Below, piece by piece: positions 11,600 to 22,487 of a stretch of DNA of 64,000 nt. The stretch covers positions 292,245,533 to 292,309,532 of the forward strand of contig CM041778.1 of NCBI GenBank assembly GCA_023374045.1. Direction: 5' to 3'. Each line of letters begins with the position of its first letter. Positions within the stretch are counted from its first letter, which is position 1. The stretch is from Limonium bicolor (taxonomy: Eukaryota; Streptophyta; Magnoliopsida; Caryophyllales; Plumbaginaceae). The translations under genes and the position numbers were made by a program. The notes below the pieces were generated by a model that was given only the letters and a program-made list of their open reading frames with translations, made no database searches and had not been told where the DNA came from.

Positions 11600-13350
11600 G
11601 CCACTGATTGGGTGTCCCGCCTCACTTAATAGACCATGGACCTATTTGGTAAAGGTGACACCCTGTATCTAAACCACACCAATAAAACCAAAAAAAATCA
11701 ATCAGTTAACCAAATATTCTTCTTAGGTCATCAAAACTTACTAGTAGTTCAAAAGGACTTCCAATTCAAAATTCATGTGAATCATTTAACTCCTCATTTA
11801 AAAAATTCTTTACAAGTCCTTGGAAAAAATCCCTTCGTATTTCCAAAATTGGTCCCTCAAAATTTCCATTTCCTTTATAATTAATTTGTCAAAAAAATCA
11901 AATCAATAATTCATCCAATTTCTATGATCAAATTAATTCAAAATCAGTTCCCAATATTGAAATATTTCTCCAACAAAAATTTTCATCATCTAAAAAAAAA
12001 GAAAACCAACTTCACTTAAAAAAAAAGGAATCATCATTTCTAATTCATAAATCACTAGGTCATCATATAAAAATTCAAAAATCATTTAAAATAATTATAA
12101 CCCATTCAACAAAATTTGAAAATCTTTCAAAAATTAAGAAATAATTTTAGAAATAAATAATTTAAAATCAGGTATTAGAATCGAAAATAAAATTCTAAAA
12201 ATCAAAACACTTTTAACTCAACCATTTTTTGAAGTTCAGAATTCTTTTTAAATCCAAAAATCGTTCATTTAAAAATTCTTGAAACCCTTCATTTAAATTC
12301 AAGCCTCGAAATCCTCCCATAACCTACTATTTATTTTATCATTCAAAAAAGAAGTTAGTTCAAGAATCATTCCTTGTTTTAAAATCATTTTATTAATCAT
12401 TTCAATCACCAAAAATCATTTCAAAATTTGAAAATCTTTTTAGCGTCAAAAATTAATTAAAGAATTCCAATAATCATTTCAAAATTTAAAAATCACTTCA
12501 AAAATTCTAAAATCCATTTCAAAAATGCAAAAACAATTTTCTCAAAATTCAAAGAAAAATCTCCTCAATATATAGAAAACTCTTCTCAAACATTACAAAA
12601 AGTCTTCTTCACATTGCAGAATACTCTTCTTGAAACTTCACAACTCCAAAAACAAAAATCAAAACAGCCTTTTCGAAATTCAGAACATTTTCACAAATCA
12701 AAGTCTTTTTCAAACAACAATTACAAAATTTTAAACCCAACAACTATTAATAAAATTCTGGATATTTTGAATCATGTAACTCCGTGAAGTTCTCAACTTT
12801 CCACAAACTTTCAAAACGTTTCAAAGTTCACAAAGCTGCAATCATCCTCAATTACTCTTAACATCTTAATATCCCATTCATTTCCAATTCTCAATTGTCT
12901 CACAAACTCGAATGTCTCATGAATTCAAGCATATCTCAAATTCGTACATCTCATAAGGTCTCACAGACTCCAATCTCTCACAAACATCAACATCTTTACA
13001 TATCTCTCACACATAAACCTTCTTTGAAAACCTCAAAACTCATAGAAATCCTTAGATCTTAAGATATTTTCACTCACGAGCTCTTCAAGACTTGATCGTT
13101 GCCACTTACTCCACAATAAGATGTTCTGGGACTTTTGACGTCTCACAGACTCGGTCATCCTCAATATTTCAAATGTCTCACAGACTTGAGCGTCTCACTG
13201 ACTTTTTACACCTCAAACATCAAAACAAACCTGACAATCCATCAAATCCCATAAAATAAGCACAAAACCTCTTTAACCCTTCAAAGACCCAAAATGTCAG
13301 AACCTCCATTTTCTCAAAACCTCAAAACCCCCCAAATCCCGAAAATCTAT

Positions 13351-13400
13351 GAACTACGTAAGGTCTGATCTCAACAGGGATTTGAGTAAGTAGGCAACCC
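13351..13400 (+). other. Conserved hairpin-forming motif, copy 1
   Basis: CTACGTA, then CTCAA, a six-base loop, TTGAG, then a diverged second arm (TAAGTAG). The inner CTCAA/TTGAG stem is perfect. The same arrangement recurs at 53357 and 60920. Confidence 0.5.
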
Positions 13401-13440
13401 ACTCAGGGTGTGACCCCATTCCAATAGAAAAACATCTTTT

Positions 13441-13640
13441 CCAAAGCTCCGTGGTGTTTATTGATTTTTAGGTTCCCGACGCCTCAAAGCTTGGCGAAGT
13501 TTGTTGATTTTTAGGGTACTGTTGCCTCAACGCTCGGAGGATTTTATTAATTTTTAGGCTTTTGATGCCTCAAAGTTTGACAGAGTTTATTGTTTTTTAG
13601 GTTCACGACGCCTCAAAGCTCGGTAGAGTTTATTTGTTTT
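13441..13640 (+). repeat. Tandem repeat, about 44 bp, four copies
   Basis: Four imperfect units of the type TTTATTGATTTTTAGG followed by CGACGCCTCAAAGCTYGG lie head to tail within the Ogre-like LTR remnant. Confidence 0.65.
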
Positions 13641-14121
13641 TCCTAACTTTCTGTCTTTTACTTGTCAGCTAAGTTTCATGTTAAATTTGACTCCAAATTG
13701 AAAAATTTTAATCACTAACTTGTTAAGAATCTCTCAAGCAACACACTCATGAAATGTAAGCCAAAAACACCACTAGAATCAACATGAAAGCTGTCATCTA
13801 GAGGTTTTCCGCACCCACAGATGCCACGTCCGGGAACCCGAAGCCACGGACGGCGGCAAGAATCACAATTTTAAAAATCAAGTTGAGTTTGTGCCCATGA
13901 ACACCTGAAATTTTTTATCTTTTGCAATTTTGAATTGTCTATATAATTTGATAGATTAGGATCTGTGATCACAGACGTCAGTGAATTCTGAGCTAATTTG
14001 GCTCCCAAAACTCTAATTTTGGTTAGGTTATTTATCAACTTTAATTTCTTTCAATATGTTAGAAAACCCAAAAATACAGAAGCTTACTCACTTAGGTAAA
14101 TCAACCTTATAGTAAGTTTTT

Positions 14122-14875
14122 GGAAAAATTGCACTGCCCACACATGACCTTTCTCGAAATTTCACTGCGCACCCATGACCTTTCAAAAATAACAATGCCC
14201 ACCCATGACGTTTAATTAATATTACATTTGTCACCATTTTTGTCATTTCCGTCTAAGACCGTTTTTGTTGACCATTTTACTTATGTTGACCAAACAAAAA
14301 AAACCAAGACAGTCATTCCTTTCTTAATGTTCACGGTTAGGAGATAAACCCCCACAATTGCAGTTTGATTTGTATCTAGGCTTTGAAATTGGGTGAAAAA
14401 TTCATCCAACCCCAGACGTAACCTCTCTCGCACTCTTCGCTGGGTGAAATTTCTCCTCTCTGGGTATGTTCCTGCTCGTGATTTTCCTTGATGATTTGAT
14501 CTCCCCCAATTCAATTTGTGTTAGGGTTTCGCACCTCCCGATTCGCACCTGTTGTCTTCTCTTATTCGCACCTCCTCTATGCGATTTCTGGTAACCCTAA
14601 TGCTTACAGAAGTGTGCTTCTGATTGTTTTCTTTGATTCAAACTGTGTCTTTGCGATTTCTGTAACCTGAACGTACTTCCTCTTTACGATGTGAACTCCT
14701 TCGGTTTCTGGAAATTGGTAATTACAATTTCTTGTGTGCCTGTGACCTGTTTGTTGGTCGATTTGCTTGCAGTCTGGTTTCACTAGATTTTATGTGCTTG
14801 CGGTTGTACCTCTGGTTTCACTCGATTTTGTGAAGTCGATTCTGGGTACTGCAATGGCTTCATTGAATGTCAATA
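14122..14875 (+). repeat. Left terminal inverted repeat of the 6.8 kb MULE
   Basis: This matches the reverse complement of 20273-20958, best between 14510 and 14875. It includes a block with TTAGGGTTTCGCACCTCC and a block with GATTCTGGGTACTGCAATGG. Confidence 0.8.
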
Positions 14876-15275
14876 ATGATGTTTCAGTTGCTACAAAAAT
14901 GGCCTATTTTTCAAGGAATTGATAATGATGTAGGAAGATAATGATGATAATTGCAAGGAATTGATGGATTTGAGATTCCTATCTGATTGTTATTGTAATT
15001 GTTTTTGATGATGTTTCAGTTGCTACGAAAATGGCCTATTTTTCATATGTTTATGGCTTTATGTGTACGGGTCTGTGTCGAAGCGACCCTTCAATAATTG
15101 CTCCGTTTAAATGCGTTGAAGTGGTTTATGACAGGGTTGCTCCACAGTTAATCTGTTTGTGCATAATGAAACATAACATATGTTGAAAAGCGATGATGAA
15201 GGCCATACAGACCTATCTGAGCTTATTTATGTTTGTGCAATTGAGTTTGTATCTTTGTTTGCCATGTTATGCAGG

Positions 15276-15699
15276 ATGTCGTATTCAAGTGGGCATAGTT
15301 TCAAATCCATCCCTAAAAAGGATCTAAAATGCCACTGTAACCGTAGTGCTGAGTTACAAGTTGTCAACACTGCAAAAAACTATGAGATACCATACTTCGG
15401 TTGTCCTGCGAAGAGATGTAATTTTTTTTGTATGGTGGAGAGACTTGAATCCGCCTAGGTATCCTGCATCAAAGGTTTCTTCTTCAAATAGAGGTATTGA
15501 AAGTCATGAAACGAACAATTGTGTCGGTGACATTGAATCGTTGATGCTCGAGTTGAAGAGATTGAATATTGGTCTAGTAACCAAGCTTGAGGAGATAGAA
15601 AAAGCTAGACTAGATGAGGTGAAGAACAAGAAAATAATGTTCGCATCGTGTATTGTTTTATTAATAGCTCTGTTTTTTTTTAAGGTTTCTCTTGTATAA
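15276..15699 (+). pseudogene. GRF-type zinc-finger protein with coiled coil and C-terminal membrane segment (one frameshift)
   Basis: The ATG at 15276 follows a splice-acceptor-like TTATGCAG, so an upstream noncoding exon is possible. The first frame holds a GRF-type zinc finger: CHC, then YFGCPAKRCNFF. The frame ends at 15458, but after the eight-T run at 15422-15429 the +1 frame gives the expected aromatic motif VWWRD and stays open to 15699. It adds a leucine- and glutamate-rich probable coiled coil (SLMLELKRLNIGLVTKLEEI) and a hydrophobic tail (FASCIVLLIALFFF). Total is about 140 residues. GRF fingers bind single-stranded nucleic acid in better-known proteins; a role in transposition is only inferred from its place inside the MULE. 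The frameshift may be a real lesion or a homopolymer length error. Confidence 0.7.
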
Positions 15700-15837
15700 T
15701 TGTTGGGTAGGGTTGTCAATGTTGTTGTTTTTTGCTAAGGTTTCTCGAGTAATTGTGGGTAGGGTTGTCATTGTATGGGAAACTATCCATAGAGATATCC
15801 CTTTCTATTTTCTACTAACAGAAGTGTAATCAATTGT

Positions 15838-16036
15838 TACAGATTTAAGTAGTTCAAATGTGAAGAAAATAGCTAAAACCTATTCCCTGTATCAAGAATT
15901 CTATCCTCTATATCAAATGTTACAGATTTAGTAGTTCTGTTACAGATTTAAGTAGTTCAAATGAACAAATGTACGATTTAAGTAGTTCAAATGTTACAGA
16001 TTTAAGTAGTTCAAATGAACAAATGTTACAGATTTA
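15838..16036 (+). repeat. Short tandem repeat inside the MULE
   Basis: The unit GTTACAGATTTAAGTAGTTC, with or without the spacer AAATGAACAAAT, recurs about five times. Confidence 0.7.
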
Positions 16037-16952
16037 AAAAGGCATGGATAGAAGTCAATAGCTGAAGCTTTTTTATATCAAGAATTCAATGGAAAAATAA
16101 AGGAATGAAGAAATAGCACTGGACAGATGGGTAATAAAAAGAAGTGGGCGCTTGAAGAATAGTGTGCTCTTATTAGCTGTGAGTTCTTCTCCCTAATAAA
16201 GACAATAACACACAGGTAACTTCAATGTCAGTATCAGGTATGAGTAAATGTCAGATAAGAGTAACCCTTTCATCTCAGGATTTTAATTAGAATCATCCAG
16301 CATTTTAATCTAAAAGTAAATGTCAGATAAAAGTAACCCTTTCATCTCATGTGCTTGTCCAAAGAGAACAGAAAGAAAGATCTCTGTAACCACATCAACT
16401 CTCACAAAGCTATTATATGACAGACCTACCAAGACACACATTCCACTCAGCTAGTTATGATACTTCATTCAACATCGAAGGATGCTAAGTGAAACTAACC
16501 TCTGTCTATTTTCAGCAAGTTGGATCCCTCCTTGATTCCTGATAACTCACTATGAACTCACTCATTACAGCTAGTCAATGCTAGTAATCACCTCAGCAGA
16601 GATACAAAAGAGAGAAAGGGTTGTAAAACAACAGCAGCACACAATTGCTGAAGTGCTGAACAACAGAAGCAAGAAAACAAACACTTTCAATACGCCTGAA
16701 CAAAAGAACAGAACACACCTTCCTGAAACATTAAACATCAGTATATAAACTGGAAGAACGTACTTCCTGAAACATTAAACTGCCCACTTGGACACAAAAT
16801 AAGATCAACATCCTTCTTCAAGTATCTAGAGTTGAACAACATTGCACACCAAGAAATATCCACTGCCACACACTTGTTCATTACATTCCCAAAAATCTCA
16901 TAAAAAAAGGAACAAGCTAAGTACTACTTCTAGCACCAGTACTAGCACCATA
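16037..16952. other. Noncoding interval between the two convergent MULE genes
   Basis: No coding region is supported. CAGATAAGAGTAACCCTTTC and a near copy (CAGATAAAAGTAACCCTTTC) occur near 16253 and 16324. The interval probably holds the 3' ends of both MULE transcripts. Confidence 0.4.
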
Positions 16953-19950
16953 TCACTTGGTGTCTCTCTTCCTTTTTCCCTTGGACTGCTTGCTACTTCT
17001 AGCACCAGCACCACCATTCGGACCACCCCCTCTATCCTTTTGAGATAGGCAAGTTTTATAGTTATGCCCAATTCTATTGCAGATTTTACAAGTCACGTGG
17101 TTGGATCTCTTGGTAACGGGGGGTGTCTCACCCTGTTCCCTTCTCCTATTCTTCTTTGGTCTTCCGGGTAGTTTTCTTAGGAATGGTGGACGCAACTTTA
17201 CCCTTTCATCGTCATCTGGCCACAGGTTTGGATCTGGAATTGGTGAGATAGCCTTCTTATATGTCTCCACATACATCTCCTTTGTAAACCAGTGGGTAAC
17301 GAAAGACTTCAAATCCAACCTCTGTCTCGCAATGACAGCACAAGCGTGCTTGCACGGTATACCAGAGAGATCCCAAGACATGCAATCACAGTGATGATGA
17401 GAGTCATTAATAATAAAATACCCATTCGCATATGCAATCTCAAACTCAAAATCACTGCTTGGTCTTACAGTACATGATCTACCAAGCCTGTTGTTGTTGT
17501 GAAGAATCTTGGAGGCATAAGCAGTCACAGGCTCTCTAAGTTTCATGGAGTCTTCTCTTCGCTTATGCATCTTCGTCCTCAGCGACCTCCTCAACTCATC
17601 AAGCATTGCTAACATGGGCTTTGCCCTTATGTCTGACAACTTCGAATTGAAAGACTCAACGAAGTTAGAAGTCACCTTAATTACCTTAGTGTGCTGAGGT
17701 ATGTAGTAGCATACCCATAAACGAAGATCAGCGTCCTTTAAGTAATTGAAGGCAGAGACTGAAATCTCTTTAATCTTCTTCAAGGTGGCAGCAAGAGAAG
17801 GCTCAGTATACGCCTTAGACGCTTCCCAAAAAAGATTCTTCATTAGAGATCGTACACACAATACATATCCTTGTTAACCAATAAGATCAATGTAAAGTAG
17901 ATAGCATTTTGTGAATATGTAAAATCCAAGACATACCGGGGTAATCTTTCTTAAGGTTTGCGTAGAGATGCCTACAAAAAATCTTTCGTGTTACCTCAGG
18001 TAGTTCCTCTTTCAATGCCGGTTCCACACCCTAAAATATATGAACAAGTTGCAGTGATAACTCCATACAACACAACTAAACAACTATAAATGTACAAACA
18101 AATTTTGTTTTACCTTTTGTCGATCAGAAACTATAACCCATCGTTGCCTTGTATCCCAATCAGCTATCTTTTTCAATTGGTAGAAGAAGTACCTCCAAGT
18201 GTTTATAGATTCACTTGGGACCACAGCAAATGCTATAGGGAAGATGCCATTGTTTCCATCAATTGCAATTATTGTTAGCCGTACCCCTCCATATGGCCCT
18301 TTAAGATGACAACCATCCACGCCAAGGAAAGGCCTACAACCATGGAGAAATCCTTCTTTCTGAGCATTGAAGCACATAAATAGCCTTGTAAATGTGGGAG
18401 GAGAAGTAATGTACTCTTGATATTGTATGTCAATAATGGACCCAGGGTTTCTATCAAGAGCAATTTTGCAGTACATGGAGAGCTTAGCATATGATTCATC
18501 ATGATTTCCCTCAATCATGTTCAATGCCAACTTGTTTGCCTGATAGCACTTGATGTAGCTGACCTCAATGCTGAATTTTTGTCTCATTATCACCATAATG
18601 TCTTTAGGTGTCAATTTCCTATTGGCTCTGATGTCAGGCAGTATCTTCTTCGTGATCCACGGGACAGTGGTATTTGGGTTCTTGGCAATCCTTATACAAT
18701 CATGTTCCCCTTTAAAGGTCTTGATCATAATGTAGTTTTGTCAGGAAGACGAGATGCATGCAGCCTTCAAGGGCATGTGTCAGTGTTGTTGCACCTCACT
18801 ATATACTACTGAGGATCATTACTCAGCCTATGTAAATCAATACCCTCCTGGCAAGCATAGTCCTTGATCACCTCCAAGAAAACCCTCTTACTTTCAAAGA
18901 TATGGTATGGCCTTAACACAACCTTTCCATCAGGTTCGTACTCAAAGTGAAGCCCATTCTTCAAATACTGTGGTTCTTTAAGTGCACGGTCTTCTTCATC
19001 TATAGAGTAGTACCCACTATCAGTTATTGCCTCTACTTGTTCCAGCTTATCATCATCATCATCGTCATGAAGCTCATCGTCATCTGAAAAGCTAGAGTCG
19101 GTGTCCACCGCACAAGTATTTTCATTATCCATGTGACACCATGAATCATTAGAATATGTTGGACCATTATCATCAGCCGGAGCATTAGCAGCAATGTCTG
19201 CACCAACATGTGAACCATCACCCCCGTCAAAACCACTATCAATAGTGATATCATTATCTCCGCCAACACTTTCAGCCCCTTGTGCACCAGTTTGTGTATT
19301 AACACTTCTTGGGGTAGTGTTGCTAGTTTGGCCAGATCTCAATTGTGTGGTAGGTTCATGGGCAGCAACACTTTGACCAGATGTAGTTCGTATTGTGAAC
19401 GAACTATTCAGCCCCCTAGGTGCTTTCTTGCTTGTGCTTTCTTTTAGCAGGGGATGACGAAGAAGGATCGCTAGGTATTGCACGTGAAGAAGATGGTTGA
19501 TGTAGGGTGTTTGGTTGGACAGTAGGGGAGGAGGTTGTGCATGTGAAGGAGGCTGACATAGAGGGTTTGGTTGGACAGCAGTAGGACGGGGTAGTGATTA
19601 GGTGTTTGGTAGGGTAGTATGAGGAAAAGGTTATGTTTGAGTGTTAGGTTGGCTAGCCGGAGGAGGAGAAGAATAGAACATTTCATTGGGTTCTATAGAT
19701 TGAATTGGAACTATCCCCTGATGTTGCTCATATGCCTTCCACATATCCATCAACAATGAATGATTCTCAGCCTTCCTTACTAGGAGAATCGATAGGCTAT
19801 CTTGTCATTCCTTCCATGTAGTCCCGCATCAACTCGATGGTCAGATATAGATCGGGGTCTAACTCTGGGAAGCAGAATGTCCATCCTTTGTACGATATCT
19901 CTATAATGTGGACACCATACTCACAAATCAATTCTTCATTTAAGAATCCT
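16953..19950 (-). pseudogene. MuDR/MURA-type transposase, spliced, inactivated
   Basis: On the minus strand the first coding block starts near 19950 after a TTGGCTTCAG acceptor and gives the N-terminal segment (LICEYGVHIIEISYKGWTF, then MRDYMEG). A proline- and acid-rich linker follows, then the MuDR DNA-binding segment. The MULE DDE domain (18728-18114) has GVDGCHLKGPYGG and WVIVSDRQK, with the first and second catalytic Asp in DG and SD. A GT donor (18113-18112), an exon at 18030-17937 (RHLYANLKKDYPG) and another intron lead to the last exon (17861-16953). That exon carries the SWIM finger CDCMSWDLSGIPCKHAC, a basic GRPKKNRRR stretch and the CCHC knuckle CKICNRIGHNYKTC. Lesions include a stop right after SNDPQ (near 18808), PWRL read as P-stop-RL (near 18765), a one-base shift near 18730, and breaks near 19800. 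The coding scheme is complete but not functional. Confidence 0.85.
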
Positions 19951-20128
19951 GAAGCCAAATAAAACAAACACAATTGTAAGAATCATTTTATACATAAACG
20001 AGTTTAAACAACACAACAACAGTAGGCCTTTTTGGAATTAAAAGGTTACACGAATCATCATTATCTTCCAACAACATTTAGAAACAATAGTCAGGAACAC
20101 CAGTAAATGAAAACCAACAATCCATCGA

Positions 20129-20396
20129 CATTCAGTGAAGCCATTGCAGTACCCAGAATCGACTTCATAAAATCGAGTGAAACCAGAGGTACAACCGCAA
20201 GCAGAGAAAATCGAGTGAGACCAGACCGCAAGCAAATCGACCAACAAACAGAAAACCAACATCATTATCCACATTCAGTGAAGCCATTGTAGTACCCAGA
20301 ATCGACTTCATAAAATCGAGTTAAACCAGAGGTACAACCGCAAGCACAGAAAATCGAGTGAAACCAGACCGCAAGCAAATCGACCAATAAACAGGT
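20129..20396. repeat. Tandem duplication at the inner edge of the right MULE terminal repeat
   Basis: A block of about 145 bp starting ACATTCAGTGAAGCCATTG occurs twice in direct orientation (from about 20129 and about 20273). The left terminal repeat has only one equivalent, so the duplication arose on the right side after the arms formed. Confidence 0.7.
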
Positions 20397-20958
20397 CGCA
20401 GGCACACAAGCAATTGCAATTGCCAATTTCCAGAAACCGGAGGAGTTCACATCGCAAAGAGGAAGTACGTTCAGGTTACCAGAAATCACAAAGACACAAT
20501 TTGAATCAGAGAAAACAATCAGAAGCACACTTCCGCAAGCATTAGGGTTACCATAAATCGCATAGAGGAGGTGCAAATCAGAGAAGACAATAGGTGCGAA
20601 TCAGGAGGTGTGTAACCCTAACACAAATCGAATTGGGGGAGACCAAATCATCAGGGAGAATCACGAGCAGGAACATACCTAGAGAGGAGAAATTTCACCC
20701 AGCGAAGAGTACGAGAGACGTCGGACTGGGCTGTGTAATTTTACAGCATGTATTCTAATTTTTAACTAGGGCATGTTTGGAGGTAAAATTGTTCAAATTA
20801 GTAAGTCAACAGTCAAAAACGGTCTTGGACGGAAATGAAAAAAATGGTGACGGATGTAATATTAAAAAACGTCATGGGTGGGCATTGTTATTTTTGAAAG
20901 GTCATGGGTGGACAGTGTAATTTCAATAAAGGTCATGGGTGGGCAGTGTAATTTTTCC
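20273..20958 (-). repeat. Right terminal inverted repeat of the 6.8 kb MULE
   Basis: This is the inverted partner of 14122-14875. The outer 150 bp repeat the GTCATGGGTGGGCA phrase three times. Confidence 0.8.
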
Positions 20959-21120
20959 GTTTTTTTTTCATGACATTAGTAAAGGAAAAATAGCTTCGAA
21001 GGATAGTAAAAGTAAATTGAACCCAGAAAAAGCTATATTAACAAGTCGCTGAACCCAAACTCTACCTTTCCAAGTTTACTTAGGTTAAAACTTAGGTGGC
21101 GACTCAATCATAGATTCGAG
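20959..21120 (+). mobile_element. Ogre/Tat-like LTR remnant, right part
   Basis: CTTAGGTGGCGACTC (21091-21105) matches ACTAGGTGGCGACTCTAG at 53904 in the LTR of the large element. This is the basis for joining it with 11600-14121 across the MULE. Confidence 0.45.
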
Positions 21121-22487
21121 TTGGCTAGCCTTAGGTTTATAATTATTGTTTACAACATTGTTGTTAAACTTAGGTTATAAGTGAAGCTAAAACCTAATCA
21201 GATGTTAATCACATAGGATAAGATTCAAAAAAATCTAAGATCACAAGGAGCATGTTTCCACTATTAGTTATCACCCACTGTACAAGAAGAGAAAGATCAC
21301 TCGTCTTTACAATTTGCATTGCGGATGATTTTCTCTTCTTATACAAAGGTAATGCTAAATCGTTTACGGCCGTGAAGCAAGTTTTGAATAACTTCACTGC
21401 AACACTGGCCTTAGAGTTAATCCTATAAAATTCCAATAGTTTTTTAAAGGTGTTTGTGAAGGTAATAAGAAATGATTATGGATGAGTTGTTGTTTGAAGA
21501 ACCAAAATTTCGTGTGAGATGCCTAGGGGTGTCTATTAGGACTCATAGGCTGAAAGTTAATAAGTTCACCCCCTTAAATGCCTAGATCACTCAAAAAATC
21601 TCTAGCTGGAATGCTCCTAACTTAAGTTAGACAGGTAGGATGAAATTGTTAGAGGTTGATCTCTTATTATCCAGATTTTGTGGGCTAATATCTTTTTTTA
21701 CCCAAATGTGTGAAGGTGAACATTGTGTTTATTTGTCATAAGTTCTTGTTGTAAGAAGTATTGAGTCGTGAGAATTAGGCTTCCAATGGAGGAGTGTGAG
21801 GACAACGAGGAACATATTTGAGTCAGTGGAAATGAACTCAAGGTAGACGACGCCTGAGTTTAGATCGTTGACTTTAAGACGAATTACGGTAACTTAGATT
21901 TAAAACCCATGAAGAGTGAAGTGATATTTTAGAAATTGAAGAGTTCGACACAATGTTTAGAGTATGCCACCTTCATTGCATATCACTTGATTATGAGTAC
22001 AATAGAGATTATATATAAGCCTTTGAGCTATCTATGTACATAATAAAGAATGGACCTATTGTGTGGACCTTGTTTATGCTCTTTGGTTGTAGAAATTTAA
22101 ACATTCTGATAGCAAGTAATCTTTGTTCATACTATGGGCAAGTAAATTTTACCCCTAATACATATTGCTCAAGATTTACCTACAAACCAAGGTATACTTG
22201 ACCGGTATGATTGAGAAAAGATTGACCTCTAGTCGCTTATATAGACAGGTATAGATACAAATAGTAGATGGGAACCTTACCAATCAAAAAAAATAGTAGA
22301 TGGGAACCTTGTATATTAAGGGTTAAAATTTATCCTCTTATGAGAACATGAGTGCACCAAGTCCAAGTTTTTCGTAAGGGTTATTACAGCCGATCAGTGA
22401 AGGTCATTTCTGTTAGGGATTTTCTCAGTCTGCCTTATTACTCGGCATCACTCTTTTGGTACCCCTCTGCCCCCTTCCCGTCTGTTT
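21121..22487. other. Intergenic and promoter-side region upstream of the E2 gene
   Basis: No gene or clear repeat is recognised. A TAGTAGATGGGAACCTT phrase is duplicated near 22263 and 22294. The E2 promoter and 5' UTR must lie at the right end, but no clear TATA box could be picked. Confidence 0.35.

Larger units (their letters stand above)
11600..14121 (+). mobile_element. Ogre/Tat-like LTR remnant, left part
   Basis: This A- and C-rich, gene-free stretch shares with the 5' LTR of the large element at 47765 repeated TCTCACAGACT phrases (12960-13200; compare 53150-53300) and the GAACTACGTAAGGTCT hairpin motif (13351; compare 53357). After the MULE at 14122-20958 the remnant seems to resume with CTTAGGTGGCGACTC (21091; compare 53904). 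It is an old, diverged copy or relative without visible coding sequence. Confidence 0.6.
14122..20958. mobile_element. MuDR-type MULE, 6.8 kb, with transposase and GRF-zinc-finger genes
   Basis: Terminal inverted repeats begin GGAAAAATTGCACTGCCCA on the left and GGAAAAATTACACTGCCCA on the right (inverted) and extend about 700 bp inward. A CACCCATGACCTTT phrase repeats within each end. Inside are a transposase on the minus strand and a short GRF-zinc-finger gene on the plus strand, so the two are convergent. Convergent two-gene layout is also that of maize MuDR, though the second gene here is unrelated to mudrB as far as I can tell. The flanks are T-rich and no clean 9 bp target duplication is visible. 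Both genes are broken, so the copy is not autonomous now. Confidence 0.85.

Noticed and set aside
14113..20967. 9 bp target duplication of the 6.8 kb MULE
   Set aside because: Both flanks are T-rich (TAAGTTTTT and GTTTTTTTT) and cannot be told apart from chance.
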